Shown here in pieces: positions 33,474-42,040 of a stretch of 64,000 nt of DNA (position 1 is its first letter; each line of letters begins with the position of its first letter). The notes beneath the pieces were generated by a model, which saw only the letters and a program-made list of their open reading frames with translations, searched no databases and was not told the origin of the DNA. Position numbers and translations under genes: made by a program. The DNA comes from JAFKFI01 sp963795435 (GTDB lineage Bacteria > Pseudomonadota > Alphaproteobacteria > Acetobacterales > Acetobacteraceae), in NCBI GenBank assembly GCA_963795435.1, contig CAWCHV010000009.1, positions 1,235,057-1,299,056 on the forward strand, in the 5' to 3' direction.

Positions 33474-34351
33474 ACCAGCTTGCGCGGCAGCCCGGTGGCG
33501 CCGGCGACCAGGGCGGCGGCGTCCTTCACGCTGTTGCCGGCCAGTGCCTCGCGGAGCCGTCCGTCGAGATCCTCGGCGTCCGGTTCGCCATCGTCGGGCG
33601 GCCCGACGACCACCGTGACCTCGCCGCGCGCAGTGTGCTCGACGTAGTGCGCGGCGAGCATCGCCAACTCGCCGCGCCGCACCTCCTCGAATCGCTTGGT
33701 CAGCTCGCGGGCGACGGCGGCTCGGCGGCCGGGAAAGGCGTCGGCCATGTCGGCGAGGCTTTCGGCCAGCCGATGCGGCGCCTCGTGCCAGATCAGCGTG
33801 GCCGAGAGCCCCGCCCGCTCCGCCGCCCGCAGCCGGCCGAAGGCAGCGCGGCGGGCCGCCTGGCGCGGCGGCGGAAAGCCGAGGAACAGGAACGGCAGGG
33901 GCGGCAGCCCGGATAGCACGAGCGCCGTCACCGCCGCGTTGGCGCCCGGCACGGCGCTGACCGGCAGGCCCTCCGCGATCGCCGCGCGGACCAGCCGGAA
34001 ACCGGGATCGGAGACCAGCGGGGTGCCGGCGTCGGAGACCAGCGCCACCCGCTGCCCCTGGCGAAGCCGCGCCAGCACGCCCGCGGTCCGGGCGTCCTCG
34101 TTGTGCTCGTTGAGTGTCTCCAGGCGCGCGGCGACGCCGAGGGCCGAGAGCAACCGGGCGGTGTGGCGCGTGTCCTCGCAGAGCACTAGGTCGGCCGCTT
34201 GCAACGCTTCCCGAGCGCGCGGCGTCATGTCGCCGAGGTTGCCGATCGGCGTCGAAACCAGCACAAATCCCGCACCGGGAGCGGTACGCTCATCACGCGG
34301 TCCATCGGGGCGCGGTTCATCGGGGGAATGGTCGGATGCGTCGTCGGACAT
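33431..34351 (-). CDS. rsmI: 16S rRNA (cytidine1402-2'-O)-methyltransferase
   Basis: A 306-residue tetrapyrrole-methylase-fold enzyme. Signatures are LVSTPIGNLGDMTPRAREAL, LCEDTRHTARLLSALGV, VALVSDAGTPLVSDPGFRLV, ELTKRFEEVRRGE and VKDAAALVA. With RsmH it makes m4Cm1402 in the P site. I start at MSDDASDHSP (34351); ATG at 34378 is an alternative. Either way the 5' end overlaps the start of the divergent LppC-like gene, an arrangement also seen for yraL/yraM in E. coli. Confidence 0.93.
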   Translation of the reverse strand: MSDDASDHSPDEPRPDGPRDERTAPGAGFVLVSTPIGNLGDMTPRAREALQAADLVLCEDTRHTARLLSALGVAARLETLNEHNEDARTAGVLARLRQGQRVALVSDAGTPLVSDPGFRLVRAAIAEGLPVSAVPGANAAVTALVLSGLPPLPFLFLGFPPPRQAARRAAFGRLRAAERAGLSATLIWHEAPHRLAESLADMADAFPGRRAAVARELTKRFEEVRRGELAMLAAHYVEHTARGEVTVVVGPPDDGEPDAEDLDGRLREALAGNSVKDAAALVAGATGLPRKLVYARALALGRTSEG

Positions 34352-35577
34352 TGGGGCTCCTGTTGGCCATGCTCGCACTGACCGGCTGCGTCGCCCAGAT
34401 GGGCGGCGCGCCCGGCGCCCCGGTACGGCTCGGGCAAGCGCCGGGGGGAGGACCGCCCTCGGGTCATGTGGCGATCCTGCTGCCGCTCTCCGGCCCGCGC
34501 GCCGAGATCGCGCAGGCGCTGCTCAAGGGCGCCCAGCTCGCCCTTGCCGGCCCCGGCGCGCCGACCCTCGACGTGCGCGACACTGCCGGCACGCCGCAAG
34601 GCGCCGCGGCCGCCGCTCAGGCCGCGATCGCGGGCGGGGCGGGGCTGATCCTCGGCCCGCTCACCTCGGCCGAGACCGCCGCCGTCGCCCCGGTCGCGCA
34701 GCAGGCCGGCATCGCCGTGCTCGCGTTCACCAACGATCCCGCGCAGGGCCGGCCCGGCGTCTGGCCGCTCGGCATCACGCCGCGCCAGCAGGTCACTCGA
34801 CTGGTCGAGGCTGCCCGGTCGCAGGGGAAATCCCAGTTCGCCGGCCTGCTGCCCGACACCGATTTCGGCCGGGCGATGGCGGTCGCGTTGCAGGAAGCGA
34901 CGGCCGCCGCCGGGCTGCCGCCGCCACGCATCGGCCAGCACGGCGCGGGCATGGCCGCGATCAACACCGCGACCCGCGACCTCAGCGATTACGCGAGCCG
35001 GGGCGGCTCGATCGACGCGCGCATCCGCGCCGCCCGCGCGCAACGCGACGCCGAGGGGCGGCGCGAGGCGGCCGAACTGGCCCAGCAGCGCGGCGCGGTC
35101 GCGCCGCCGCCGTTCGATGCCCTGCTGCTCGCCGATACCGGCGAGCCGCTGGCCGAGATCGCCTCCCTGCTGCCCTACTACGACATCCGCCCGTCCGCGG
35201 TCCGCATCCTTGGCCCGGCGCTGTGGGCCACCCCGTCGAGCGGATCGGGCCAGTTCCCGGGGGCCTGGTATGCCGCCCCGGACCCGGCGGCGCGGGCCGG
35301 CTTCAACGATGCGTTCACCGCCAAGTTCGGCGCTCCCGCGCCGCAGATCGCCGACCTCGCATTCGACGCGGCCTCGATCGCCCGCGTGCTGTCGCAGAAC
35401 GGCGGGTTCTCGACGTCGGCGCTCACCCAGCCGGGCGGCTTCGCGGGCACCGACGGCCTGATGGCGTTGCAGCCGGACGGGCGGGTGCGTCGCGGCCTCG
35501 CGGTGTTCGAGATCCAGCGCGGCGGCCCCCAACTGGTCGAACCGGCGCCGCAATCTTTCACCGCCCCCGGAGTCTGA
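34336..35577 (+). CDS. LppC/LpoA-like penicillin-binding-protein activator lipoprotein
   Basis: A 413-residue lipoprotein. Signal: RRRTLGLLLAMLALTGC with lipobox LTGC. The body is a periplasmic-binding-protein-like fold: VAILLPLSGPRAEIAQALLK, GLILGPLTSAETAAVAPVAQ, IAVLAFTNDP, FAGLLPDTDFGRAMA. The family (COG3107-like) activates class A PBPs in peptidoglycan synthesis. The start is divergent from and slightly overlaps rsmI, matching the conserved yraL-yraM order. The PhoR-like kinase follows 14 bp later. Confidence 0.85.
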   Translation: MRRRTLGLLLAMLALTGCVAQMGGAPGAPVRLGQAPGGGPPSGHVAILLPLSGPRAEIAQALLKGAQLALAGPGAPTLDVRDTAGTPQGAAAAAQAAIAGGAGLILGPLTSAETAAVAPVAQQAGIAVLAFTNDPAQGRPGVWPLGITPRQQVTRLVEAARSQGKSQFAGLLPDTDFGRAMAVALQEATAAAGLPPPRIGQHGAGMAAINTATRDLSDYASRGGSIDARIRAARAQRDAEGRREAAELAQQRGAVAPPPFDALLLADTGEPLAEIASLLPYYDIRPSAVRILGPALWATPSSGSGQFPGAWYAAPDPAARAGFNDAFTAKFGAPAPQIADLAFDAASIARVLSQNGGFSTSALTQPGGFAGTDGLMALQPDGRVRRGLAVFEIQRGGPQLVEPAPQSFTAPGV

Positions 35578-35591
35578 CCCGCCCGGCGGCC

Positions 35592-36983
35592 ATGCAGCCG
35601 CGTCTCGTCCTCCTGGCAACGGCGGCCATCGCCGCGGTCCCCGCGGCCGGCCTGCTGGTGATGGCGGCGACCGGCCTGGCTTCCCCGGTCGCGTCGCTGA
35701 TCGTCGCCGGTGCGGTTGTCCTCGCCGCGCTGATCGTCGCCACGGTGTGGGCGCGCGACCTCGCCCTGCTAGCGGATACCGTGCGGGAGGCGGGGAAGGA
35801 GGCGCCGCCCGTCTCCCTCATCGCCACTCGGCCGCCCGTGCTCAAATCGGTCGAGCGGGTCGCTCGTGACATCGAGCGCCTGTCGCGGTCGATGGCGAGC
35901 CAGGTGGCCTTGGTCGGCCGCCTGCGTCGGGCCGACGAGGCGGTGGTGGAGCGGCTGCCCGATCCGCTGATCGTGCTCGCGGCCGACCGCAGCGTGCGGC
36001 GGGCCAACGCCGCGGCACGCGCCGCGTTCGGCGCGGATATCTTGGCGGTGCTGCGCCATCCTGTGCTGCGCGGCGCGGTGGATCGCGCATTCGCCGAGGG
36101 CACGCCGCAGCACGCCGCGCTGACCATTCCGGTGCCGATCCCGCGCGAGCTGCAAGCCACGGCGATCGTCATGGACCCGCCGCTCGCCGATGGCGGCCTG
36201 GCGATGATCGTGCTGTCCGACCGCACGCGGGAGCGCGCCGCCGAGCGCACGCGCGCCGATTTCGTCGCCAATGCCAGCCACGAGCTCCGCACCCCGCTGG
36301 CCAGCCTGATCGGCTTCGTCGAGACGCTGCGCGGCCCGGCAGCCGACGACCGAGCGGCCCAGCAGCGTTTCCTCGCCATCATGGCCGAGCAGGCCGAGCG
36401 CATGAACCGGATCATCGACGACCTGCTCGGCCTGTCGCGCATCGAGCTGACGGAGCACAAGCCGCCCTCGGAGAGCGTCGACCTCGCGGCCCTGGTGCCA
36501 CGCATCGCGGCCGGGTTCGAGCCGCGCGTCGCGGCGCGGCGGATCACCCTGGCCATCGAGGTCGGGGAGGATCTCCCGCCCGTGATCGCCGACGCCGACC
36601 AGCTGGCGCAGGTACTGCACAATCTGCTCGACAACGCGGTGAAATACGGCAAGGAGGCGGGCACCGTCCGGCTCTCGGCTCGGATCATCGCCGCCGACCC
36701 GCGCTTTCCCGCGCGCCCCGGCGTGGTGGTCGCGGTGTCGGATGACGGGGCCGGCATCCCGCGCGAGCACCTTCCCCGGCTCACGGAGCGGTTCTACCGG
36801 GTGGACGCGGGGCGGTCGCGCGCCATCGGCGGCACCGGGCTGGGGCTCGCGATCGTCAAGCACATCGTCAATCGCCATCGCGGCCAGCTCGCGATCGAGA
36901 GCGAGGTCGGCGTCGGCACCACGGTCTCCGTCTGGCTGCCCCAGGCCCCCCCTGGCCCAGCCGCGGTTGCCGGGAACGCTTGA
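35592..36983 (+). CDS. PhoR-like sensor histidine kinase
   Basis: A 463-residue kinase. Two N-terminal helices (LVLLATAAIAAVPAAGLLVM; VASLIVAGAVVLAALIVATV) lack a large periplasmic loop, as in PhoR. Then a PAS-like region (EAVVERLPDPLIVLAADRSV), phosphoacceptor H230 in FVANASHELRTPLASLIGF, and ATPase boxes LHNLLDNAVKYG, SDDGAGIPREHL and GGTGLGLAIVKHI. PhoR senses phosphate through the Pst system; neither phoB nor pst genes are in this window, so the assignment rests on architecture. It starts 14 bp after the LppC gene and ends 38 bp before the dld-like stop. Confidence 0.8.
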   Translation: MQPRLVLLATAAIAAVPAAGLLVMAATGLASPVASLIVAGAVVLAALIVATVWARDLALLADTVREAGKEAPPVSLIATRPPVLKSVERVARDIERLSRSMASQVALVGRLRRADEAVVERLPDPLIVLAADRSVRRANAAARAAFGADILAVLRHPVLRGAVDRAFAEGTPQHAALTIPVPIPRELQATAIVMDPPLADGGLAMIVLSDRTRERAAERTRADFVANASHELRTPLASLIGFVETLRGPAADDRAAQQRFLAIMAEQAERMNRIIDDLLGLSRIELTEHKPPSESVDLAALVPRIAAGFEPRVAARRITLAIEVGEDLPPVIADADQLAQVLHNLLDNAVKYGKEAGTVRLSARIIAADPRFPARPGVVVAVSDDGAGIPREHLPRLTERFYRVDAGRSRAIGGTGLGLAIVKHIVNRHRGQLAIESEVGVGTTVSVWLPQAPPGPAAVAGNA

Positions 36984-37021
36984 GCAAGGCCAAGCGAGAA
37001 AACGCAGAGGCCGCCTCGGCC

Positions 37022-38404
37022 CTAGTTCAGAAAAATCTTCCCCGGATTCATGATCCCGCGCGGGTCCAGCGCCGCCTTGACCGAGCGCATCACCGCCAGC
37101 GCCTCGGCGCCGTGCTCGCGCTCCAAGAACTCGCGCTTGCCGATCCCCACGCCGTGCTCGCCGCTGCACGAGCCGCCGAGGTCGAGCGCGCGGGCGACGA
37201 TCTTCTTGTCGAGCTCCCAGGCGCGTTCGAGCCCGCCGGGCTCCGGCGGCACCAGGATCACCGTATGATAGTTGCCGTCCCCCACATGCCCGACGATGGG
37301 CGCGGTCAGGCCCGAGGCGCGGATGTCGGCCTGCGTGCCGAGGATCGCCTCGTCCATGCGCGAGATCGGCACGATCGCGTCGGTCACGAACGTCTTGTGT
37401 CCCGGCTTGAGCGCCAGCACCGCCCACAGCGCGTCATGGCGCGCCTGCCAGAGCTTGTGGCGGTCCGCCGGGTCGGTCGCCCATTGGAAGCCGTGCGCGC
37501 CGTACTCGGCGGCGATTTCTTCCGCTTGTTGCGCCTGCTCCGCCACGCCTGCCTCGGTGCCATGAAACTCGAAGAACAGGCTCGGCAAGGGACGCAAACC
37601 CTCCAGCTTCGAGTAGGCGATGCAAGCGGCGGTCTGCACGTCGTCGAGCAACTCCATCCGCGCCACCGGAATGCCGCTCTGCAAGATGCCGATCACCGTC
37701 TCGACCGCGCCGCGCAGGGTGTCGAACTGGCAGGTCGCCGAGGAGGTCGCCTCGGGGATGCCGTGCAGGCGGAGCTGGATCTCGGTGATGACGCCGAGCG
37801 TGCCCTCCGAGCCGATGAACAGCCGCGTCAGGTCGTAGCCGGTCGAGGATTTTCGCACGCGCCCGCCGGTGCGGATCACCCGCCCGTCGGCGAGCGCGAC
37901 GGTGAGCCCCAGCGCGTTCTCCCGGATCGTGCCGTAGCGCACCGCGTTGGTGCCCGATGCGCGGGTCGCGCACATCCCGCCAAGCGTGCAGAGCGACGTT
38001 CCAGGGTCCACCGGGAAGAACAGCCCCTGGTCGCGAAGATGCGCGTTGAGCTGGTCGCGCGTCACCCCCGCCTCGACGCGGCAATCCATGTCCGGCTGGC
38101 TGACCTCGATGATGCGGGTCATGCGCGAGAGGTCGAGCGTGACGCCGCCGCGCACCGGGGTCACGTGCCCCTCCAGCGAGGTGCCGGCGCCCCAGGGCAC
38201 CACGGGCACGCCCTGCGCGTGGCACAGGGCCAAGACCCTGGCGGCTTCCTCGGTGGTCTCGACGAAGGCGACGGCGTCGGGCAGGGCAGGGGGTTGCGTG
38301 TCCTGCCCGTGCGAGTGGTGCTCGCGCAGCCCGGCATTGGTGGTGAGCCGCTCGCCGAGCGCGGCACGCAGGGCCTCGATCACCGTCTCGACAGGGCTCG
38401 GCAT
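37022..38404 (-). CDS. FAD-linked oxidase, D-lactate dehydrogenase (cytochrome) / GlcD-like
   Basis: A 460-residue FAD-binding type 4 oxidase. The FAD domain shows VPVVPWGAGTSLEGHVTPV, VDPGTSLCTLGGMCATRASG and RVRKSSTGYDLTRLFIGSEG; the C-terminal GlcD/Dld part has HVGDGNYHTVILV and GGSCSGEHGVGIGKREFLE, with conserved His residues. These oxidise D-lactate, glycolate or 2-hydroxyglutarate and feed electrons to the respiratory chain. The gene is divergent from the aldolase. The exact substrate is uncertain; D-lactate is the best guess. Confidence 0.85.
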   Translation of the reverse strand: MPSPVETVIEALRAALGERLTTNAGLREHHSHGQDTQPPALPDAVAFVETTEEAARVLALCHAQGVPVVPWGAGTSLEGHVTPVRGGVTLDLSRMTRIIEVSQPDMDCRVEAGVTRDQLNAHLRDQGLFFPVDPGTSLCTLGGMCATRASGTNAVRYGTIRENALGLTVALADGRVIRTGGRVRKSSTGYDLTRLFIGSEGTLGVITEIQLRLHGIPEATSSATCQFDTLRGAVETVIGILQSGIPVARMELLDDVQTAACIAYSKLEGLRPLPSLFFEFHGTEAGVAEQAQQAEEIAAEYGAHGFQWATDPADRHKLWQARHDALWAVLALKPGHKTFVTDAIVPISRMDEAILGTQADIRASGLTAPIVGHVGDGNYHTVILVPPEPGGLERAWELDKKIVARALDLGGSCSGEHGVGIGKREFLEREHGAEALAVMRSVKAALDPRGIMNPGKIFLN

Positions 38405-38466
38405 GGCGCGTTTCCTCCTCGTCCTGCGATACGGCCCCGCCTTCGCCAGTGCAAGGGCGGGTCGCG

Positions 38467-38495
38467 TTGACGCAACAAGTCCGCCCGCCTAGCGT
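38467..38495 (+). promoter_or_regulatory. promoter of the aldolase / acyl-CoA dehydrogenase operon
   Basis: TTGACG (38467-38472), 17-bp spacer, TAGCGT (38490-38495), 25 bp before the ATG. It gives a very short leader with a GAGGGA ribosome site. Confidence 0.6.
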
Positions 38496-38519
38496 GCGGC
38501 TCCGATCGGAAATGAGGGA

Positions 38520-39308
38520 ATGTCCGCCATGTCGAACCAGCTCAGGCAGCGTCTGAAATCGGGAAAGGCCGCCGTCAACGGCTGGCTGGCGATCCCGTCC
38601 GGCTTCTCCGCCGAGGTGATGGCCCAGTGCGGCTGGGACAGCGTGACCGTCGACATGCAGCACGGCGTGCAGGACTATCTCTCGATGGTCGCCTGCTTCC
38701 AGGCGATGCAGGCGCACCCGATCACGCCGCTGGTGCGCGTGCCCTGGAACGAGCCCGGCATCATCGGCAAGGTGCTGGACGGTGGTGCCATGGGCGTGAT
38801 CTGCCCGATGGTCAACAACAAGGCCGAGGCCGAGGCGCTCGTTTCGTACAGCAAGTATCCGCCCGACGGCAAGCGCAGCAACGGCCCGATCCGCGCCGCG
38901 ATGTACGGCGAGGCCAGCTCCTACCAGGTCACCGCCAACGACGAGGTCATGGTGATCCCGATGATCGAGACGCAGGAGGCGATCGACAATATCGACGCCA
39001 TCCTCGACGTGCCCGGCATCAGCGGCATCTATGTCGGCCCGTCCGATCTCGGCCTGTCGCTCGGCATGACGCCGATCCTCGACCGCGAGGAGCCGAAGAT
39101 CCTCGGCATCTACGAAAAGCTGCTCTCGGCGACCAAGCGGCGCGGCCTGTTCGCCGGCCTGCACAACGGCTCCGCACCCTACGCCGCGCGCATGATCGGC
39201 ATGGGCTTCCGCTTCGTCACCATCGCCAACGACAGCGGCCTGATGGCGAAGGCGGCGCGCGAGGCGGTGCAGGCGGCGCGCAAGGCGGCGGGCGAGGTGG
39301 CGAGCTGA
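38520..39308 (+). CDS. HpcH/HpaI-family class II aldolase
   Basis: A 262-residue TIM-barrel, metal-dependent pyruvate-class aldolase (2-keto-3-deoxy acid, 4-hydroxy-2-oxoacid type). Visible: GWLAIPSGFSAEVMAQCGWD, SVTVDMQHGVQDY (base His), LVRVPWNEPGIIGKVLDGG (Arg), GAMGVICPMVNNKAEAEALV, and VIPMIETQEAIDNI with metal-binding Glu, then GIYVGPSDLGLSLG with Asp. It cleaves a 2-oxo acid to pyruvate and an aldehyde. The next gene overlaps its stop codon. The physiological substrate is not known. Confidence 0.9.
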   Translation: MSAMSNQLRQRLKSGKAAVNGWLAIPSGFSAEVMAQCGWDSVTVDMQHGVQDYLSMVACFQAMQAHPITPLVRVPWNEPGIIGKVLDGGAMGVICPMVNNKAEAEALVSYSKYPPDGKRSNGPIRAAMYGEASSYQVTANDEVMVIPMIETQEAIDNIDAILDVPGISGIYVGPSDLGLSLGMTPILDREEPKILGIYEKLLSATKRRGLFAGLHNGSAPYAARMIGMGFRFVTIANDSGLMAKAAREAVQAARKAAGEVAS

Positions 39309-41089
39309 CGCCGCCGGCCGACGGACTGGCCCCGGTCGGCGCCAACGCGGCAACGCGAAGCGGCTCCGACTGGGTCGCGCCCGATTGCGCCGGGCAGGAT
39401 TTCTACGCCGTCGACCGCGGTCTGCGCGATCTGCTGGCGCTCTATTTGCCCGCCGACGCCCGCGAGACGCTGACCCCGCATTTCGCGCGGCTTGGCGTGC
39501 TTGCCGGCGGGCGGCTCGATGAACTCGCCCGCGTGGCCGACCGGCATCCGCCGGTGCTGCACGCCCGCGACCGGTTCGGCCGCGACGAGGACTGGATCGA
39601 GTATCACCCGGCCTATCGGGAGATGGAGCGGATCGCGTTCGGGGATTTCCAGTTCCACGCCATGAGCCATCGCGCAGGCGTGCTCGGCATGGCGGAACCG
39701 TTGCCGCCGGTGGCGAAATATGCCTTCCAATATCTGTTCGTGCAGGGCGAGTTCGGGCTGATGTGCCCGATCAGCGTCACCGACACCTCGACCCATCTGA
39801 TCCGCCGTTTCGCCTCGCCCGAACTGCAACAGATCTTGCTGCCGCGCATGTTGTCGGCCGATCTCGCGACGTTGTGGAAGGGCACGCAGTTCATCACGGA
39901 GAAGGCCGGCGGCTCCGATGTCGGCGCGATCGAGACCGTCGCGCGCCAAGCGGGCGGCGAATGGCGGCTGCACGGCGAAAAATGGTTCTGCTCGCACACC
40001 GACGCGGACGTCGCGCTGATGCTGGCCCGCCCGGAGGGAGCGCCCTCCGGCACGCGCGGGCTCGCCCTGTTCGCGCTGCCGCGCCGGCTGGAGGATGGCT
40101 CGCGCAACGCCTATCGGATCGTGCGGCTCAAGGACAAGCTCGGCACCCGCTCGATGGCCTCGGGCGAGATCCGGCTGGAGGGCGCGTTCGCCTGGCTGGT
40201 GGGCCGGGTGGATCGCGGCATCCAGCAGATGATGGAGCAGGTCAATCTCTCGCGCCTGTCGCACGGCGTGCGCGCCGCGGCGATGATGCGGCGCTGCGTC
40301 AACGAGGCGCTGACGGTCGCGCGCGGCCGGTTCGCGTTCGGCCGCGCCGTCGTCGAGTACCCGTTGATGCGCCGTCAGCTGATGAAGCTGATCGTGCCGA
40401 CCGAGCAGGCGCTGTCCATGTCGTTCGCCGCCGCCGATGCGATGGGCCGCGCGCGCGACGGCTCGGCGGAGGCCGAGGCGGAACTGCGGATCCTCACGCC
40501 GCTGCTCAAGCTGCGCGCCTGCCGCGACAACGCGATAGTCGCCACCGGCTCGCTGGAAGCGCGCGGCGGCAACGGCTACATCGAGGACTGGGTGAACCCG
40601 CGCCTGGTGCGCGACGCGCAGGTCGGGCTGTTGTGGGAAGGCACCAGCAACATCAATGCGCTGGATGTGATTACCCGCGCGGTCGGCAAGAGCGGCAGCC
40701 ATCGCGCGCTCGCGGCGCTGCTGCGGCGACGGCTGGAACAGGCGCGGAAGCTGCCCGCGCCCTTCCGCGAGCGCCTCGCCGCCGCCCTGGATCGCGCGCT
40801 GCTGCTGGCCGAGCGGGTTGCCGGCGACCGCGACGCGGAGGCGCTGGCGCGTCAGGCGGCGACGGCGTTGTACGATATATCGAGCGCGATTCTTCTCGCC
40901 TGGGAGGGCAGCGGACCGGGCGCCGATGCGGGGCGCGCGTTGATTGCGCGCTGCGTGCTGGAGCATCGGCTGTCGCCCGCTGATCCGCTCGCGCCGGAGA
41001 ACCCGGTGTGGGAGCGGGCGGCGACCGATGCGGTGCTCAGCGCGCGGGCGCTCGATTTTGCTCAGGTTGCGCCCTTGCTCGTTGCGTGA
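39305..41089 (+). CDS. acyl-CoA dehydrogenase family protein, start codon unclear
   Basis: A protein of up to 594 residues. Conserved segments: FGLMCPISVTDTSTHLIRRF, LWKGTQFITEKAGGSDVGAI (the TExxGGSD motif), GEKWFCSHTDADVALMLARP, DKLGTRSMASGEI, GRFAFGRAVVEYPLMRRQLM and EARGGNGYIEDWVNPRLVRD, LLWEGTSNI. This is the long AidB-like branch. There is no in-frame ATG, GTG or TTG before TTG at 39446, which would cut conserved sequence; a CTG at 39305 overlapping the aldolase stop is the best start I can offer. It is probably coupled to the aldolase. Confidence 0.75.
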   Translation: MTPPADGLAPVGANAATRSGSDWVAPDCAGQDFYAVDRGLRDLLALYLPADARETLTPHFARLGVLAGGRLDELARVADRHPPVLHARDRFGRDEDWIEYHPAYREMERIAFGDFQFHAMSHRAGVLGMAEPLPPVAKYAFQYLFVQGEFGLMCPISVTDTSTHLIRRFASPELQQILLPRMLSADLATLWKGTQFITEKAGGSDVGAIETVARQAGGEWRLHGEKWFCSHTDADVALMLARPEGAPSGTRGLALFALPRRLEDGSRNAYRIVRLKDKLGTRSMASGEIRLEGAFAWLVGRVDRGIQQMMEQVNLSRLSHGVRAAAMMRRCVNEALTVARGRFAFGRAVVEYPLMRRQLMKLIVPTEQALSMSFAAADAMGRARDGSAEAEAELRILTPLLKLRACRDNAIVATGSLEARGGNGYIEDWVNPRLVRDAQVGLLWEGTSNINALDVITRAVGKSGSHRALAALLRRRLEQARKLPAPFRERLAAALDRALLLAERVAGDRDAEALARQAATALYDISSAILLAWEGSGPGADAGRALIARCVLEHRLSPADPLAPENPVWERAATDAVLSARALDFAQVAPLLVA

Positions 41090-41093
41090 GCGA

Positions 41094-41183
41094 CCCCCTC
41101 ACCCAACCCTCTCCCCCGAGCGCGGGAGAGGGCTGGTTCTTTCCCCCTCTCCCCTTCTCAGGGGAGAGGGCCGGGGTGAGGGG
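41094..41183. repeat. dispersed palindromic intergenic repeat, copy C
   Basis: About 90 bp between the convergent ends of the acyl-CoA dehydrogenase and FAH-type genes. Arms CCCTCACCCAACCCTCTCCC and GGGGAGAGGGCCGGGGTGAG; inner hairpins as in the copies at 6311-6395 and 12371-12460. It ends at the FAH stop codon and could serve as a two-way terminator. Confidence 0.88.
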
Positions 41184-42026
41184 TCACTCGACCACTCGCT
41201 GCGTCTGCTCGCCCAACCCATCAATGCCCAGCCGCATGGTCTGCCCGGCGCGCAGGAACACCGGCTCCGGCTTCACCCCGGCGCCCACGCCGGGCGGCGT
41301 GCCGGTGCTGATGACGTCGCCGGGCGCCAGCGTGATGAAGTGGCTGACATAGCTGACCAGCTTGCGCACGTCGAAGATCATCGTCCGGGTGTTGCCGTCC
41401 TGGAAACGCCTCCCGTCCACTTCCAGCCACATGCGCAGGTTCTGCGGATCGGGCACCTCGTCGCGCGTCACCATCCAAGGCCCGGTCGGGCCGAACGTGT
41501 CGCAGCCCTTGCCCTTGTCCCAGGTGCCGCCGCGTTCGAGCTGGAATTCGCGCTCGCTCACGTCGTTGCAGACGCAATAACCGGCGACGTACTCCATCGC
41601 CTCGTTCTCCGGCACGGAGCGCGCGAGCCGCCCGATGACCACGCCGAGCTCGACCTCCCAGTCGGTTTTCTTCGCCCCGCGCGGGATCTTCACGTCGTCG
41701 TTCGGGCCGGAGAAGGCGCTGAGCGACTTCAGGAAGATGATCGGCTCCTTGGGGATCGCCTGGCCCGCCTCGGCGGCGTGGTCGGCGTAGTTGAGGCCGA
41801 TGCACACATAATTCAGCGGCCGCGCCACGCACGGCCCGACGCGCGGCGAGCCGGCCACCTTGGGCAGAGCCCGCCAGTCCAGCGCGGCGAGCTTGCGCAG
41901 GCCTTCCGGCGACAGCGCCTCGCCGTCGATGTCGCGCACCACGCCCGAGAGGTCGCGGATCGCGCCGTCGGCGTCGAGCAATCCCGGCTTTTCGGCTCCT
42001 GGCGGGCCGTGGCGCAGCAACTTCAT
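41184..42026 (-). CDS. fumarylacetoacetate hydrolase-family protein (2,4-diketo-3-deoxy-L-fuconate hydrolase-like)
   Basis: A 280-residue FAH-fold hydrolase. It begins MKLLRHGPPGAEKPGLLDAD and has NYVCIGLNYADHAAEAG (His), PIIFLKSLSAFSGPNDDV, the metal-binding DWEVELGVVIGR (Glu/Asp) and the C-terminal GDVISTGTPPGVGAG. In the fold these hydrolyse or isomerise diketo acids. A neighbouring SDR gene 14 bp upstream resembles 2-keto-3-deoxy-L-fuconate dehydrogenase; together they would cleave the diketo sugar acid to pyruvate and lactate. The function is inferred from this context. Confidence 0.8.
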   Translation of the reverse strand: MKLLRHGPPGAEKPGLLDADGAIRDLSGVVRDIDGEALSPEGLRKLAALDWRALPKVAGSPRVGPCVARPLNYVCIGLNYADHAAEAGQAIPKEPIIFLKSLSAFSGPNDDVKIPRGAKKTDWEVELGVVIGRLARSVPENEAMEYVAGYCVCNDVSEREFQLERGGTWDKGKGCDTFGPTGPWMVTRDEVPDPQNLRMWLEVDGRRFQDGNTRTMIFDVRKLVSYVSHFITLAPGDVISTGTPPGVGAGVKPEPVFLRAGQTMRLGIDGLGEQTQRVVE

Positions 42027-42040
42027 CGTTTCGCTCCCCG

